Below are positions 53,621-62,855 of a stretch of 64,000 bases of DNA, in pieces. A model generated the notes under the pieces. The model saw only the letters and a program-made list of their open reading frames with translations, did no database searches and was not told the DNA's origin. The stretch's first letter is position 1, and the number at the start of each line of letters is the position of its first letter. The stretch comes from Microvirga aerilata. Its GTDB lineage: Bacteria > Pseudomonadota > Alphaproteobacteria > Rhizobiales > Beijerinckiaceae. The DNA is taken from the NCBI RefSeq assembly GCF_016743775.1, contig NZ_JAEQMY010000018.1, positions 27,480 through 91,479 on the forward strand, read 5' to 3'. Both the position numbers and the translations under genes were made by a program.

Positions 53621-54361
53621 ATGAATCCGGCTGATGTGGCCCAGGCCGCTCCTGTGGCGCACGACATGTCCTTCTTTGGCCTGTTCTGGCAGGCGCATTT
53701 CATCGTCAAGCTGGTGATGCTGGGCCTGCTCGCGGCATCCGTGTGGTGCTGGGCCATTATCGTCGACAAGACCCTGCTCTACAGCCGCACCAAGCGCGCC
53801 ATGGACCGGTTCGAGGACGTGTTCTGGTCCGGCCAGTCCCTGGACGAGCTGTTCCGCTCGCTCCAGAGCCGCCCGGCCACGGGCCTCGCCGCCGTGTTCG
53901 TCGCCGCCATGCGCGAGTGGAAGCGCTCCTTCGAGGGCTCGGGCCGCTCGTTCCAGAGCCTGCCCCAGCGCATCGACAAGGTGCTCGACGTCACCATCCA
54001 GCGCGAGGTGGAACGGCTCAATTCCCGCCTGACGGTTCTGGCCTCCATCGGCTCGGCAGGCCCCTATATCGGCCTCTTCGGCACGGTGATCGGCATCATG
54101 AACTCGTTCACCTCGATTGCCGCCTCCAAGAACACGAGCCTCGCCGTGGTGGCGCCCGGCATTGCGGAGGCGCTGTTTGCCACGGCCATCGGCCTCTTCG
54201 CGGCCATTCCGGCGGTGCTCGCCTACAACAAGCTGCAATCGGAAGTGGGTAAGCTGCAGTCGCGGCTCGAAGGCTTCGCCGACGAGTTCTCGGCCATCCT
54301 GTCGCGCCAGATCGACGAGCGCATCGGCCATGCGGGTCACCACCCGGCGAACGCAGCGTAA
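53621..54361 (+). CDS. tolQ: Tol-Pal system proton channel TolQ
   Basis: Inner-membrane protein of 246 residues that with TolR uses the proton gradient to energise TolA. Three helices at about 28-50, 140-162 and 178-200 are visible; the segment ASIGSAGPYIGLFGTVIGIM (within 138-160) is the MotA/TolQ channel signature. ATG 53621 follows GAGGACGAG. It is the first gene of tolQ-tolR-tolA-tolB, 258 bp after ybgC, so it has its own promoter region with three TTAA tracts. Confidence 0.95.
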   Translation: MNPADVAQAAPVAHDMSFFGLFWQAHFIVKLVMLGLLAASVWCWAIIVDKTLLYSRTKRAMDRFEDVFWSGQSLDELFRSLQSRPATGLAAVFVAAMREWKRSFEGSGRSFQSLPQRIDKVLDVTIQREVERLNSRLTVLASIGSAGPYIGLFGTVIGIMNSFTSIAASKNTSLAVVAPGIAEALFATAIGLFAAIPAVLAYNKLQSEVGKLQSRLEGFADEFSAILSRQIDERIGHAGHHPANAA

Positions 54362-54373
54362 GGGAGATCCGGC

Positions 54374-54820
54374 ATGGCGATGACCGCAGGAGCAGCAGGA
54401 GGCGGCGGGCGCCGCCGCAGGCGCGCCCGGCAGGCAGCCGCGATCAACGAAATCAACATGACGCCGTTCATCGACGTGATGCTGGTGCTGCTCATCATCT
54501 TCATGGTGGCGGCTCCCATGATGACGGCCGGCGTGCCGCTCGACCTGCCGCAGACCAAGGCCGCGCCGCTCAACTCCGATGCGACCCCGGTCACGCTCTC
54601 CATCAAGGCGACGGGCCAGGTGTTTCTGGGCGAGAGCGAGCTGACGGACGAGGCCATCGTCGGCAAGCTGGCGGAAGCCGCGAAATCCGGCTTCGACGAG
54701 CGCATCTTCGTGCGCGGCGACAAGCGGGTGGATTACGGGCGCGTCGCCCAGGTGATGTCCATCGTGACCACCGCCGGCTACAAGCGCGTCGCCCTCGTGA
54801 CCGAGGTCGACCAGCGCTGA
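54374..54820 (+). CDS. tolR: Tol-Pal system protein TolR
   Basis: Single-helix periplasmic partner of TolQ, 148 residues. A basic, Gly/Arg-rich cytoplasmic start (GGGGRRRRRARQ) is followed by INEINMTPFIDVMLVLLIIF with the essential Asp, and a periplasmic ExbD/TolR domain (VTLSIKATGQVFLGESELTD). It is 12 bp after tolQ, with GGGAG before ATG 54374. Confidence 0.95.
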   Translation: MAMTAGAAGGGGRRRRRARQAAAINEINMTPFIDVMLVLLIIFMVAAPMMTAGVPLDLPQTKAAPLNSDATPVTLSIKATGQVFLGESELTDEAIVGKLAEAAKSGFDERIFVRGDKRVDYGRVAQVMSIVTTAGYKRVALVTEVDQR

Positions 54821-54848
54821 GCCGGATGAGAGCAAGGGGCAAACAGAC

Positions 54849-55976
54849 GTGGCGTTGAAGCTGAAATTCAACACTTCGGAGCCGGGCTTCTGGGTCTCGG
54901 GCGTCGCGCATGCGGCGATGCTGACGGCTGCCATGATCGGCCTGTCGTCTGTCGCCGAATTTCCCGAGGCGCAGGAAGGCATCCCGGTCGAGATCATCAC
55001 CGACAACCAGCTCTCGCAGATCACCAAGGGCGAGACGAACGCCAAGACAGTGCAGCAAAAGCCCCGGGCCGAGCGCGTGGCCGACAAGACCGAGCAGAAG
55101 GACCCCGGCGAGGACAAGCGCGATGCCCCCGCTCCGCCGAAGCGTCCGGCCGAGATGAAGGTGGCCGACAAGGAGGAGCCCGTCGCGGCCCAGCCTCCGC
55201 CGCCCGCGCCGCCCACGAAGTCGCAAGAGGAAAAGGCCGCCGAGGCCAAGGCCGTGGAAGAAAAGAAGCTGATCGAGAAGGCCGAAGCCGAGGCCATCGA
55301 GAAGGCGAAGGCGGCCGAGCAGGCGAAGGTCGAGGCGGAAGCCAAGGCCAAGGCCGAAGCGAAAGCCAAGGCGGAAGCCGAGGCAGAGGCCAAGCGCGTC
55401 GCCGAGGCAAAGGCCAAAGCGAAGGCTGAGGCCGAAGCCAAGGCGAAAGTGGAGGCAGAGGCCAAGAAGCTCGCGGAGGCCAAGGAAAAGGCCGAAGCCG
55501 AAGCCAAGGCGCGGAAAGAGGCTCAGCTCGCCAAAAAGCTCGACATGGGCGACCTGAAGCAGTTCCTCGACAGCAAGGAAAAGAACCAGTCCACCGGCGC
55601 GACCGGAGCGGAGGTCCAGAAGACCGCCTCGCTCGGCACCGCGACGGGATCGGCCGCGAAGCTCTCTCCGAGCCTGCGCGACGCGCTCATCGGCGTCCTG
55701 GTGTCGCAGATCGAGCGCTGCTACAGCGCGCCGATCGCCGCCTCGGGCGGCCAGGTCACGGCTCCGGTTCTCGATATCCGCTTGAACCAGGACGGTACGC
55801 TCAGCACCGAGCCAAGGGTTCTTCAGGCCGGGAGCAGTTCGACGGATCGCGCCGTTGCCGATGCGGCCGTCAGGGCCATTCGCAAGTGCCGGCAGTTCGA
55901 AATCCCTGCGAAGTTCGCGCCCTATTACACGGACTGGAAAGTCCTGAACGTCCAGTTCGATCCTCCTCTCTCTTAA
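54849..55976 (+). CDS. tolA: Cell envelope integrity protein TolA
   Basis: Periplasm-spanning protein of 375 residues. One membrane helix (about 15-37) anchors it to TolQR, followed by a Pro-rich region and a long Ala/Lys/Glu helix (about 130-235, repeated KAEAEAKAKAE units), and a C-terminal globular domain with two cysteines (IERCYSAP and IRKCRQFEI) that contacts Pal and TolB. The start is GTG 54849 with AAGGGG upstream. It is 28 bp after tolR. Confidence 0.93.
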   Translation: MALKLKFNTSEPGFWVSGVAHAAMLTAAMIGLSSVAEFPEAQEGIPVEIITDNQLSQITKGETNAKTVQQKPRAERVADKTEQKDPGEDKRDAPAPPKRPAEMKVADKEEPVAAQPPPPAPPTKSQEEKAAEAKAVEEKKLIEKAEAEAIEKAKAAEQAKVEAEAKAKAEAKAKAEAEAEAKRVAEAKAKAKAEAEAKAKVEAEAKKLAEAKEKAEAEAKARKEAQLAKKLDMGDLKQFLDSKEKNQSTGATGAEVQKTASLGTATGSAAKLSPSLRDALIGVLVSQIERCYSAPIAASGGQVTAPVLDIRLNQDGTLSTEPRVLQAGSSSTDRAVADAAVRAIRKCRQFEIPAKFAPYYTDWKVLNVQFDPPLS

Positions 55977-56003
55977 AGCCCTTCAAGCTTGAGACATCAC
56001 CCC

Positions 56004-57329
56004 ATGATCACTCGCCTAATCTTCCGTTTTCTCGTCGCGCTGGCTATCGTCCTGCCGATGGCGGCGCTTGCTCCCGCGGCCCATGCGCAGCTTTCGTTCC
56101 GCGTCGGCCCGGGCGGCCAGTTCCAGCCCATGCCCATTGCCGTTGCCGATTTCTCCGGCGAGGGCGATCTCGGCCAGCGGGTGTCCGGCATCATCGCCAG
56201 CAATCTGCAGCGCTCCGGCTACTTCGCGCCCCTCGACAAGGCGCGCTTTCCGGAGCGCCCGTCGTTCGATGCCTCGCCGCGCTTCGATGCCTGGAAGATG
56301 GCCGGCGCGCAGGCGCTTGTGACGGGCCGCGTGTCGCGCGATCCATCGGGGCGCCTCAAGGCCGAGTTCCGCCTGTGGGACATCGAGTCGGGCCAGCAGC
56401 TCGCCGGCCAGCAATATGTGACGGACGCCAATTTCTGGCGCCGCGTCGGCCACATCATCTCGGATGCGGTCTACACGAAGGTGACGGGCTTCGGTGGCTT
56501 CTTCGACACGCGCATCGTGTTCGTCGACGAATCCGGCCCGAAGGAGAACCGCCGCAAGCGGCTTGCCATCATGGACCAGGACGGCGCCAATGTGCGCTAC
56601 CTGACGCAAGGCGACACCTCCGTGGTGACGCCGCGCTATTCGCCCGCCACCCAGGACATCACCTACTCGGCCCAGGCCGAGGGCCAGCAGCCGCGCGTTC
56701 AGGTGATCAACCTGGAGTCCGGCTCGCGCCAGGTGCTCGGCAACTTCCCCGACATGGCCTCGTCGCCGCGCTTCGGGCCCGATGGGCGGCGGATCGTCAT
56801 GAGCCTGCAGCAGGGCGGCAACGCCAACATCTTCATGATGGATCTGGGCTCGCGCGCCACCACGCGCCTGACCTCCACCGCCGCCATCGACACGTCGCCC
56901 TCGTTCTCGCCGGACGGCAGCCAGATCGTGTTCGAGAGCGATCGCGGCGGCAAGCAGCAGATCTACGCCATGAACGCGGACGGCTCGAACCAGCGCCGCA
57001 TCTCGTTCGGCGACGGCTCCTACTCGCAGCCGGCCTGGTCGCCGCGGGGCGATTACATCGCCTTCACCAAGCAGCATGCGGGCGGCTTCGCCATCGGCAT
57101 CATGAAGCCCGACGGCTCCGGCGAGCGCATCCTGACGGAGGGTTTCCACAACGAAAGCCCGACCTGGGCGCCCAACGGCCAGTACATCCTGTTCTTCCGC
57201 GATCCCGGCGGGCAGGCGGGCGGCAAGCTCTACATGGTGGACATCACCGGCCGGGTGGAGCAGCCCGTGCCGACCCCGTCCTTCGCGTCCGACCCGACCT
57301 GGTCGCCGCTGTTGAGCGAGGCGCGGTAA
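56004..57329 (+). CDS. tolB: Tol-Pal system translocation protein TolB
   Basis: Periplasmic protein of 441 residues. The signal peptide (about 1-29, ending AHA) is followed by the TolB N-terminal domain ([20 protein letters not shown]) and a six-bladed beta-propeller with WD-like [20 protein letters not shown] and [15 protein letters not shown] repeats. ATG 56004 is preferred to TTG 55989, since it starts the signal peptide. It is 27 bp after tolA. In most relatives pal follows directly; here two R1 repeats and two minus-strand genes intervene. Confidence 0.96.
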   Translation: MITRLIFRFLVALAIVLPMAALAPAAHAQLSFRVGPGGQFQPMPIAVADFSGEGDLGQRVSGIIASNLQRSGYFAPLDKARFPERPSFDASPRFDAWKMAGAQALVTGRVSRDPSGRLKAEFRLWDIESGQQLAGQQYVTDANFWRRVGHIISDAVYTKVTGFGGFFDTRIVFVDESGPKENRRKRLAIMDQDGANVRYLTQGDTSVVTPRYSPATQDITYSAQAEGQQPRVQVINLESGSRQVLGNFPDMASSPRFGPDGRRIVMSLQQGGNANIFMMDLGSRATTRLTSTAAIDTSPSFSPDGSQIVFESDRGGKQQIYAMNADGSNQRRISFGDGSYSQPAWSPRGDYIAFTKQHAGGFAIGIMKPDGSGERILTEGFHNESPTWAPNGQYILFFRDPGGQAGGKLYMVDITGRVEQPVPTPSFASDPTWSPLLSEAR

Positions 57330-57339
57330 GGTAATCATT

Positions 57340-57436
57340 GTCATCCCCGGCGCACGGCGTGCGGGAAGGCGATCCGTTCTCACGTCGAGCGCGATGGATT
57401 CCCTTCCCCTTCGCTTTGCTGCGGCCGGGAATGACA
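57340..57436. repeat. Dispersed repeat R1, copy 4
   Basis: A 97-bp element TGTCATCCCCGGCGCACGGC...CCGGGAATGACA, 10 bp after the tolB stop. Near-identical in its ends to copy 2. Confidence 0.8.
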
Positions 57437-57453
57437 CTGGAGGGTGGTTCTGC

Positions 57454-57557
57454 TGTCATCCCCGGCGAGCCGAAGGCGAGGGAAGGGAATCCACGTGCAG
57501 GCTCGGCAGAATGGATTCCCCTGCGATGGCTCTCGCCGTCTCCGGCCGGGAATGACA
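57454..57557. repeat. Dispersed repeat R1, copy 5
   Basis: A 104-bp element TGTCATCCCCGGCGAGCCGA...CCGGGAATGACA in tandem with copy 4, with the internal GGGAATCCACGTGC and ATGGATTCCCCTGC blocks. Confidence 0.8.
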
Positions 57558-57581
57558 AAGGGCGCCTCGTGGCGCCCTTTG
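57556..57581 (-). terminator. Terminator of hdeD-like gene
   Basis: A perfect 11-bp stem (57556-57566 with 57571-57581) and a 4-nt loop, 8 bp past the hdeD-like stop, followed by TCATT on the minus strand. It abuts the last R1 copy. Confidence 0.7.
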
Positions 57582-57588
57582 TGTTTGC

Positions 57589-58206
57589 TCAGGCCTTCAA
57601 CGGAGACGTGGTGCCATGGGCGTCGCCCCTGCGGCCCTTGAGCTTGAACGCCAGCACGAGAAGCGACACGCCGAAGGCCAGCGCATAAGCGCCCAGCCAC
57701 CAGGTCAGCACCACGGCCCCGACGAGCGGGGCGACCAGAAGCGCGACGCCGAACAGAACCGACACGATGCCGCTGAGGATCAGCCAGCCGCGGCCATAGG
57801 CCGGGTTGAGCTTGAAGGCCGCGACGATCATCAGGACGCCCGTGATCAGCGACCACACGGCCATCATGGTGACGAAGAACAGAACCGTCAGGCCTGGCAT
57901 CATGAAGGCGATGACGCCCACCAGAATGTTCAGGATGCCCTCGAGAACCAGCAGGCCCCAGCGCTGATGGTTCGAGGCCGCCCGCACCCCCGAGACGATG
58001 CCGAACACCCCGTCGACCAGCATATAGGCCGAGAAGAACAAGGCGAGGGACAGGAGCGTCGCGCTTGGCGAGAAGAAGGCGATCAGGGCGAAAATGATCG
58101 CAACGACGCCGCGCAGGGCCACGGCCCACCAGTTCTGCGCCAGAAGCGCGCTCATGGCGTGGGTGCGATCGAGAGGATCGAGGGAGCCTGAGAGGCCTGC
58201 TGCCAT
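57589..58206 (-). CDS. HdeD-family (DUF308) membrane protein
   Basis: A 205-residue inner-membrane protein with six hydrophobic helices arranged as two repeats of three (NWWAVALRGVVAIIFALIAF, then LLVLEGILNILVGVIAFM and the YGRGWLILSGIVSVLFGVAL region), matching DUF308/HdeD. E. coli HdeD belongs to an acid-resistance cluster; the function elsewhere is unclear. ATG 58204-58206 has AGGAG upstream. It is encoded opposite to the tol genes, downstream of the phospholipase-D-like gene. Confidence 0.85.
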   Translation of the reverse strand: MAAGLSGSLDPLDRTHAMSALLAQNWWAVALRGVVAIIFALIAFFSPSATLLSLALFFSAYMLVDGVFGIVSGVRAASNHQRWGLLVLEGILNILVGVIAFMMPGLTVLFFVTMMAVWSLITGVLMIVAAFKLNPAYGRGWLILSGIVSVLFGVALLVAPLVGAVVLTWWLGAYALAFGVSLLVLAFKLKGRRGDAHGTTSPLKA

Positions 58207-58286
58207 GGGAAACTCCTCTGAAGGAACGCAAGGGGCGCGTCCGCCCCGCAGCCGATCAACACCAAGCTTGTCGCAAGAGTTTCCTT

Positions 58287-59798
58287 TTATTCCCCTGGCG
58301 AGGCCTCGGCGTCTCGGCCCTTCGTCAGCCTGCGCCGCAGGGCCAGCTTGCGCCGCCGCAGGCGCACGCGCCGCTTGAGCCGGAAGCCCCGGATCAGCAA
58401 GGCGATTCCGAACCAGACCAGGCCGATGACGATCGGCGAGATGATCACGACGGGAAAGAACGTGATGAGCCCTGCCAGGGCCAGCAGCGCGAAGCCGATG
58501 ATGGCGACGCTCCCGGCTTCCGTTGCCGTCAGCGAGCGGGAGCCCACGGCCTTGCCGATGGTGCTGGAGAGGGCCAGGGCGCCGGCCGCGAGCCTGCGCA
58601 CCCCGCCCCGCGTGTAGCGATGGCCGCGGCGGGAGCGCATGTTCCTTGCCTGCCGGCGACGGGATTGCCAGCCGGGGACGATCTCGGTCGCGTTGGCGAG
58701 ATCCTCCAGGTACATCGCCTCCATGGCCTCGGCGAAGCCCGCGTCCTCGACCACCACGTCGAGCTCCCAGTTGGTGGCCCAGCTTGCGATGTTGAGATTG
58801 CTGGAGCCCACCCGCGCCCATCGCCCGTCCGCCACGGCGGTCTTGGCGTGAAGCATGGAGCCGTTCCACTCGTAGACCCGGATGCCCGCCTCGATGAGGG
58901 AGCGGTAGCCTGCCCGCACCACCGGCTGCAGGGCCGGCACGTCGCTCGATCCCGGAACCAGGATGCGCACGTCCACCCCGTCCCGGGCCGCTTCGCCCAA
59001 GGCCTGCACGTAGGAGGTGGTGGCCACGAAATAGGCGTCGGTGAGCCACAGGTTGCGCTGCGCGGTCGCGGCGATGAACTGGTCGACCCGGTAGGTGCGG
59101 AACATGCCCGGCTCGCCGCTGATGACCCGCGCCGCGACCGAACCCGCCTGCGGGATCAGGTCGGCGTGCGGCAGCTCGGATTTGGGGATCGCCCGCTGGC
59201 CAGCGAGGCTCCAGCTCTCGGCGAAGGCGGCGTCGAGATCGGCCACCAGGGGCCCTTCCACCGACAGGCCGGTGTCGCGCCAGGGCTCATGGCCGTTCTT
59301 GCCCACCCAGTTGTCGGAGATGCACAGCCCCGAGACGAAGCCGATGCGCCCGTCGACCGTGATCAGCTTGCGGTGGTCGCGGCGGATCCAGAACGGATCC
59401 GTCAGCCGGGGAGGGTTGAACACGTGAACGTGAACCCCGGCCTCGCGCATGCGCTTCCAGTAGCGGGGGAGGGCGCGGGTGGACGAGCCGAGCCAATCGT
59501 AGAGAACCCGGACCCGCACCCCGGCACGCGCCCGCTCCATCAGGGCCTCGGCGAACCTTTGTCCGGTCTCGTCGTCGGCGACGATGAAGTTCTCGAAATG
59601 AATCACGCTCTTGGCCGAGCGGATCGCCTCAAGCCAGGCCGGGTAGTTCTCCCGCGAGTCCCGCAGCAGGGCGACGGCGTTGCCGTGGCGCAGGTCGCTG
59701 TCGGCGATGCGCGCGAAAGCCCGCTCAAGACGAAGGTCGTCCAGGGCTTTGCGGTAAGGCTGACCGAGGGTTCCGGGCTGGGTCGTCACGATATTCAT
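58287..59798 (-). CDS. Phospholipase D/cardiolipin synthase-like protein with C-terminal membrane domain
   Basis: A 503-residue protein with two HKD motifs, DHRKLITVDG (about 152-161) and LHAKTAVADG (about 335-344), which together form a phospholipase D active site. The C-terminus adds two hydrophobic helices (about 435-475, GSVAIIGFALLALAGLITFF region) and a very basic Arg/Lys tail. Most cardiolipin synthases carry membrane helices at the N-terminus, so this layout is unusual. Probable phospholipid synthase or hydrolase. ATG 59796-59798 follows GAAAGG. It is the first of a two-gene minus-strand unit. Confidence 0.87.
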   Translation of the reverse strand: MNIVTTQPGTLGQPYRKALDDLRLERAFARIADSDLRHGNAVALLRDSRENYPAWLEAIRSAKSVIHFENFIVADDETGQRFAEALMERARAGVRVRVLYDWLGSSTRALPRYWKRMREAGVHVHVFNPPRLTDPFWIRRDHRKLITVDGRIGFVSGLCISDNWVGKNGHEPWRDTGLSVEGPLVADLDAAFAESWSLAGQRAIPKSELPHADLIPQAGSVAARVISGEPGMFRTYRVDQFIAATAQRNLWLTDAYFVATTSYVQALGEAARDGVDVRILVPGSSDVPALQPVVRAGYRSLIEAGIRVYEWNGSMLHAKTAVADGRWARVGSSNLNIASWATNWELDVVVEDAGFAEAMEAMYLEDLANATEIVPGWQSRRRQARNMRSRRGHRYTRGGVRRLAAGALALSSTIGKAVGSRSLTATEAGSVAIIGFALLALAGLITFFPVVIISPIVIGLVWFGIALLIRGFRLKRRVRLRRRKLALRRRLTKGRDAEASPGE

Positions 59799-59888
59799 GA
59801 CCTTTCAACGCTTGAGACCGGCAATCGGCAGCCTAGGTTAGCCACCTTTTCCTATAGGCAAGGGGCCGTTCGGGTCTCTCAAGATATG

Positions 59889-59905
59889 TTTACCATCGAT
59901 TAACC
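59889..59905 (+). promoter_or_regulatory. CtrA-like box upstream of pal
   Basis: TTTA-N7-TTAACC (59889-59905), one mismatch to the TTAA-N7-TTAAC consensus, lies about 140 bp before pal and 90 bp before the phospholipase-D-like start on the other strand. Further TTAAC tracts lie at 59963 and 59982. Confidence 0.35.
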
Positions 59906-60045
59906 CTAAGACCATGTTCCACAACTTGGCCATAATTCACCCTGATCCCGCATCCCTCCTCGCGGTTAACGGAACTCTCCCTTAACCATCATCCCGATAT
60001 GAAAGACACAACGTTCGGCAAACGTATGTGTAAGGAGTATTGCCA

Positions 60046-60552
60046 ATGATGACGTTGCGCGCCGTCAAATTCGCCGCCGCTATCGTCCTCGCCCTCGGGG
60101 CGGCGGCGTGTTCGTCCAACAAAGATGACATGGCTGGTGGAGCCGCCGGGGGCGGTTTCGGGGCCGGTGGCGCAGCCACCCCCGGCAGCGCCCAGGACTT
60201 CGTGGTCAATGTGGGCGACCGCGTCTTCTTCGAGACCGATTCGACGGACCTGACCCCCACCGCGACCGCGACCCTCGACAAGCAGGCGCAGTGGCTTGCC
60301 CGCTACCCGCAATACACCTTCATTCTCGAAGGCCATGCGGACGAGCGCGGCACCCGCGAGTACAACTTCTCGCTCTCGGCCCGCCGCGCCCAGAACGTTC
60401 GCGACTACCTCGTGTCGCGCGGCGTCCCCGGCTCGCGCTTCCGCACCGTGTCCTACGGCAAGGAGCGCCCGGTGGCGGTTTGCAACGACATCTCCTGCTG
60501 GTCGCAGAACCGCCGCGCCGTCACGGTGCTCGGCAACGGCGCCAGCTCGTAA
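60046..60552 (+). CDS. pal: Peptidoglycan-associated lipoprotein Pal
   Basis: Outer-membrane lipoprotein that binds peptidoglycan, 168 residues. The signal peptide ends ALGAAACSSN, with the lipidated cysteine near residue 21 (an atypical AAAC lipobox), then a Gly-rich linker and an OmpA-like domain (FEGHAD-type ILEGHADERGTREYN, and RRAVTVLGNG at the end). ATG 60046 has AAGGAG 8 nt upstream. Separated from tolB by the hdeD/phospholipase insert, so it has its own promoter. Confidence 0.95.
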   Translation: MMTLRAVKFAAAIVLALGAAACSSNKDDMAGGAAGGGFGAGGAATPGSAQDFVVNVGDRVFFETDSTDLTPTATATLDKQAQWLARYPQYTFILEGHADERGTREYNFSLSARRAQNVRDYLVSRGVPGSRFRTVSYGKERPVAVCNDISCWSQNRRAVTVLGNGASS

Positions 60553-60587
60553 GTGTCCTGAACGGGTTCAACCCATCGTGAAGCCGG

Positions 60588-60623
60588 AAAGCGCCGCCAC
60601 ATTATCGCCGTGGCGGCGCTTTT
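60588..60623 (+). terminator. Terminator or attenuator between pal and cpoB
   Basis: A 13-bp stem (60588-60600 with 60610-60622), 9-nt loop, ending TTTT. It would limit read-through into cpoB. Confidence 0.8.
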
Positions 60624-60666
60624 GTGTTATCGGCACCTTCCTCCCCAGACCCCCACGGTATCCAGT

Positions 60667-61650
60667 ATGTTGCGACGTCTGATTGTCCTGTTCGCCTTTG
60701 CCATGGCTGTGGCTGCTCCTGCTTCCGCACAGGATGCCGCCGATGCGATCGTGCGCCTGAACCGGCTCGAGAGCCAGTTCCGGCAGATTTCCGGGCAGAT
60801 GGAGCAGCTCCAGTACGAAAACCGGCAGCTGAAGGAGCAGCTGCGCAAGTTCCAGGAGGACGTGGAGTTCCGCTTCCAGGAGGGCCGCGGCGGCTCCGCC
60901 AAGCCCGCGCCGTCCACCACGACGCCGGCGCGTCCGCCGCAGCCCCAAACCGCCCCTTCGACGCAGCCCCAGGGCCAGCCTCAGCGCCGCAGCGACCTGT
61001 TCGACCCGTCGGAGGCGCCCGACGCTCCCGGCGCCCCCCGGCCGCTTGGCAGCACGGCTCCCTCGGCGCCTCTGGCCGAGGCGGGCCGTCCCATGCCGCT
61101 GCCCGGCGGGCAAATGGCGGGCATCGGGGACCTGATCGAGCAGGACGAGCAGGCGGATCTGGACGGCGCTCCCCTGGACTACGGCACGAACGACCGGACG
61201 GCTGCCATCCCGCAGGGGGCCATCGCCGAGCGCCCGGGCCCGAGCGTGGCGGCAACCAGCATCGGCAACCCGCGGTCGGATTTCGACGCAGCCTATGCGT
61301 CGTTCAGCCAGAAGCAGTATGACCAGGCCGAGATGGGCTTCCGCCGCTTTCTCCAGTCCAACCCCCGCGACAAGCTGGTGCCGGAGGCAACTTTCTGGCT
61401 CGGCGAGACCTACCTTCAGCGCAGCCGCTACCGGGAGGCCGCCGAGCATTTCCTGAGCGTGTCGGCTGAGCATCCCGATGCCGCCAAGGCGCCCGATGCC
61501 CTGCTGCGTCTCGGCATCTCCCTCAACGGGTTGGGCGCGAAGGACCGGGCCTGCGCGGTCTTCTCCGAACTCGACCGCAAATATCCCCAGGCTTCGGCCG
61601 CCGTGCGGCAGACCTCCGAGCGCGAGCAGAAGCGCATCAAGTGCAGCTGA
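60667..61650 (+). CDS. cpoB: Tol-Pal system protein CpoB (YbgF)
   Basis: Periplasmic coordinator of Tol-Pal with peptidoglycan synthesis, 327 residues. Signal peptide about 1-22 (ending ASAQ), coiled-coil trimerisation helix (RLESQFRQISGQMEQLQYEN), a long Pro/Gln-rich linker, and three TPR-like repeats at the C-terminus (YASFSQKQYDQAEMGFRRFL). ATG 60667 starts the signal peptide; its ribosome site is weak. The linker is longer than in E. coli YbgF. Confidence 0.92.
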   Translation: MLRRLIVLFAFAMAVAAPASAQDAADAIVRLNRLESQFRQISGQMEQLQYENRQLKEQLRKFQEDVEFRFQEGRGGSAKPAPSTTTPARPPQPQTAPSTQPQGQPQRRSDLFDPSEAPDAPGAPRPLGSTAPSAPLAEAGRPMPLPGGQMAGIGDLIEQDEQADLDGAPLDYGTNDRTAAIPQGAIAERPGPSVAATSIGNPRSDFDAAYASFSQKQYDQAEMGFRRFLQSNPRDKLVPEATFWLGETYLQRSRYREAAEHFLSVSAEHPDAAKAPDALLRLGISLNGLGAKDRACAVFSELDRKYPQASAAVRQTSEREQKRIKCS

Positions 61651-61677
61651 TCGGCTGTACCGCACAAGCTCCTGGGC

Positions 61678-62703
61678 ATGCCCGCTCGTCCGCCTCCCGA
61701 TGATCTGCTCTCGGTTGCAGGGCTGGAGCGCCTTTTCGGATCCTTGAGCAAAGCCTCCGGAATCCTCGCCGCCGTGTCGGGCGGGCCCGATTCGATGGCC
61801 CTGATGCACCTGCTCGCCCGGTGGAGCCGGGCCGATCGCCATCCTCCCATTCTGGTCGCCACGGTGGATCATGGCCTGCGGCCCGAGGCCGCCGAGGAGG
61901 CGGCTTTCGTGGCCCGCCAAGCGGCCGCTTTGGGCCTTCCCCATCGAACCCTCGCCTGGACGGGGGAAAAGCCCCGGGCCGGGGTGCAGGAAGCCGCCCG
62001 GGAGGCGCGCTACAGCCTTCTGGTCCAGCACGCCCGCGGGGAGGGCGCCTCGCATCTGGTCACCGCTCACACCCTGGACGATCAGGCCGAGACGGTGATG
62101 ATGCGCCTGTCGCGGGGCTCCGGCCTTTCGGGCCTTGCGGGCATGCGTCGGGAAAGGAGCCGGGGCGGCATGGTGCATGCAAGGCCGCTGCTGGACCTGC
62201 GGAAGCCGGATCTGCTCGATCTGTGCCGAAAGGAGGGGTGGGGCTTCGTGAGCGACCCTTCCAACGCGGACGAGCGCTTTGCCCGGGTTCGCTGGCGCAG
62301 GATCATGCCCCTTCTGGCCGACGAGGGTTTGACGGCGGAACGCTTGGCCCGTCTGGCCCAGCGGGCCGCTCGGGCGGAGGAGGCGCTCGACGCCAAGGCA
62401 CGGGAGGCCTTGGGCCGGGCCGCGCCTCTTCTCGATGATGGAGCCTTCTCCTTCGAGGCGGGCATCCTTGCAAACGAACCTTTCGAGATTGCCTTGCGGA
62501 TCCTGGAACAGGCGCTCGTCAGGACCGGTCTTGGGCTTGAAAACAGCCGCCTGCAAAGGCTCGAGGCCTGTACAGAGCGCCTGCGGGAGGCCATTGGGCA
62601 GGATGGGACCTTGCGGCTGACCGTCGCCGGGGCGCTCGTTCGTCTCGACCCCTCCGGAAGGGTGTCGGTCCGGCAGGAACCGCCCCGCCACCGGGGCCGT
62701 TAG
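61678..62703 (+). CDS. tilS: tRNA(Ile)-lysidine synthase TilS
   Basis: Modifies C34 of the tRNA-Ile with CAU anticodon to lysidine, which is essential for AUA decoding. The protein has 341 residues with the PP-loop AAVSGGPDSMALMHLL (about 31-46) and the HTLDDQAETVMMRLSRGSGL segment (about 130-149). It is short for the family: the C-terminal domains of E. coli TilS are mostly missing, as in other alphaproteobacteria. It is 27 bp after cpoB and upstream of ftsH, the conserved order. Confidence 0.95.
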   Translation: MPARPPPDDLLSVAGLERLFGSLSKASGILAAVSGGPDSMALMHLLARWSRADRHPPILVATVDHGLRPEAAEEAAFVARQAAALGLPHRTLAWTGEKPRAGVQEAAREARYSLLVQHARGEGASHLVTAHTLDDQAETVMMRLSRGSGLSGLAGMRRERSRGGMVHARPLLDLRKPDLLDLCRKEGWGFVSDPSNADERFARVRWRRIMPLLADEGLTAERLARLAQRAARAEEALDAKAREALGRAAPLLDDGAFSFEAGILANEPFEIALRILEQALVRTGLGLENSRLQRLEACTERLREAIGQDGTLRLTVAGALVRLDPSGRVSVRQEPPRHRGR

Positions 62704-62855
62704 CCGAATTCCTTGAGCCAGGAGCCTGATGATGCGGCATGCGCGCCGCCTTCTCTTGGCAATAGGGAATGCTATGCCTACATTGAGTTTAGCCGCGTGG
62801 GGAGACCGTTCCTTTTTCTCACGCTTCATCTCCCTCTGGGGCAGAACCTGATCCG

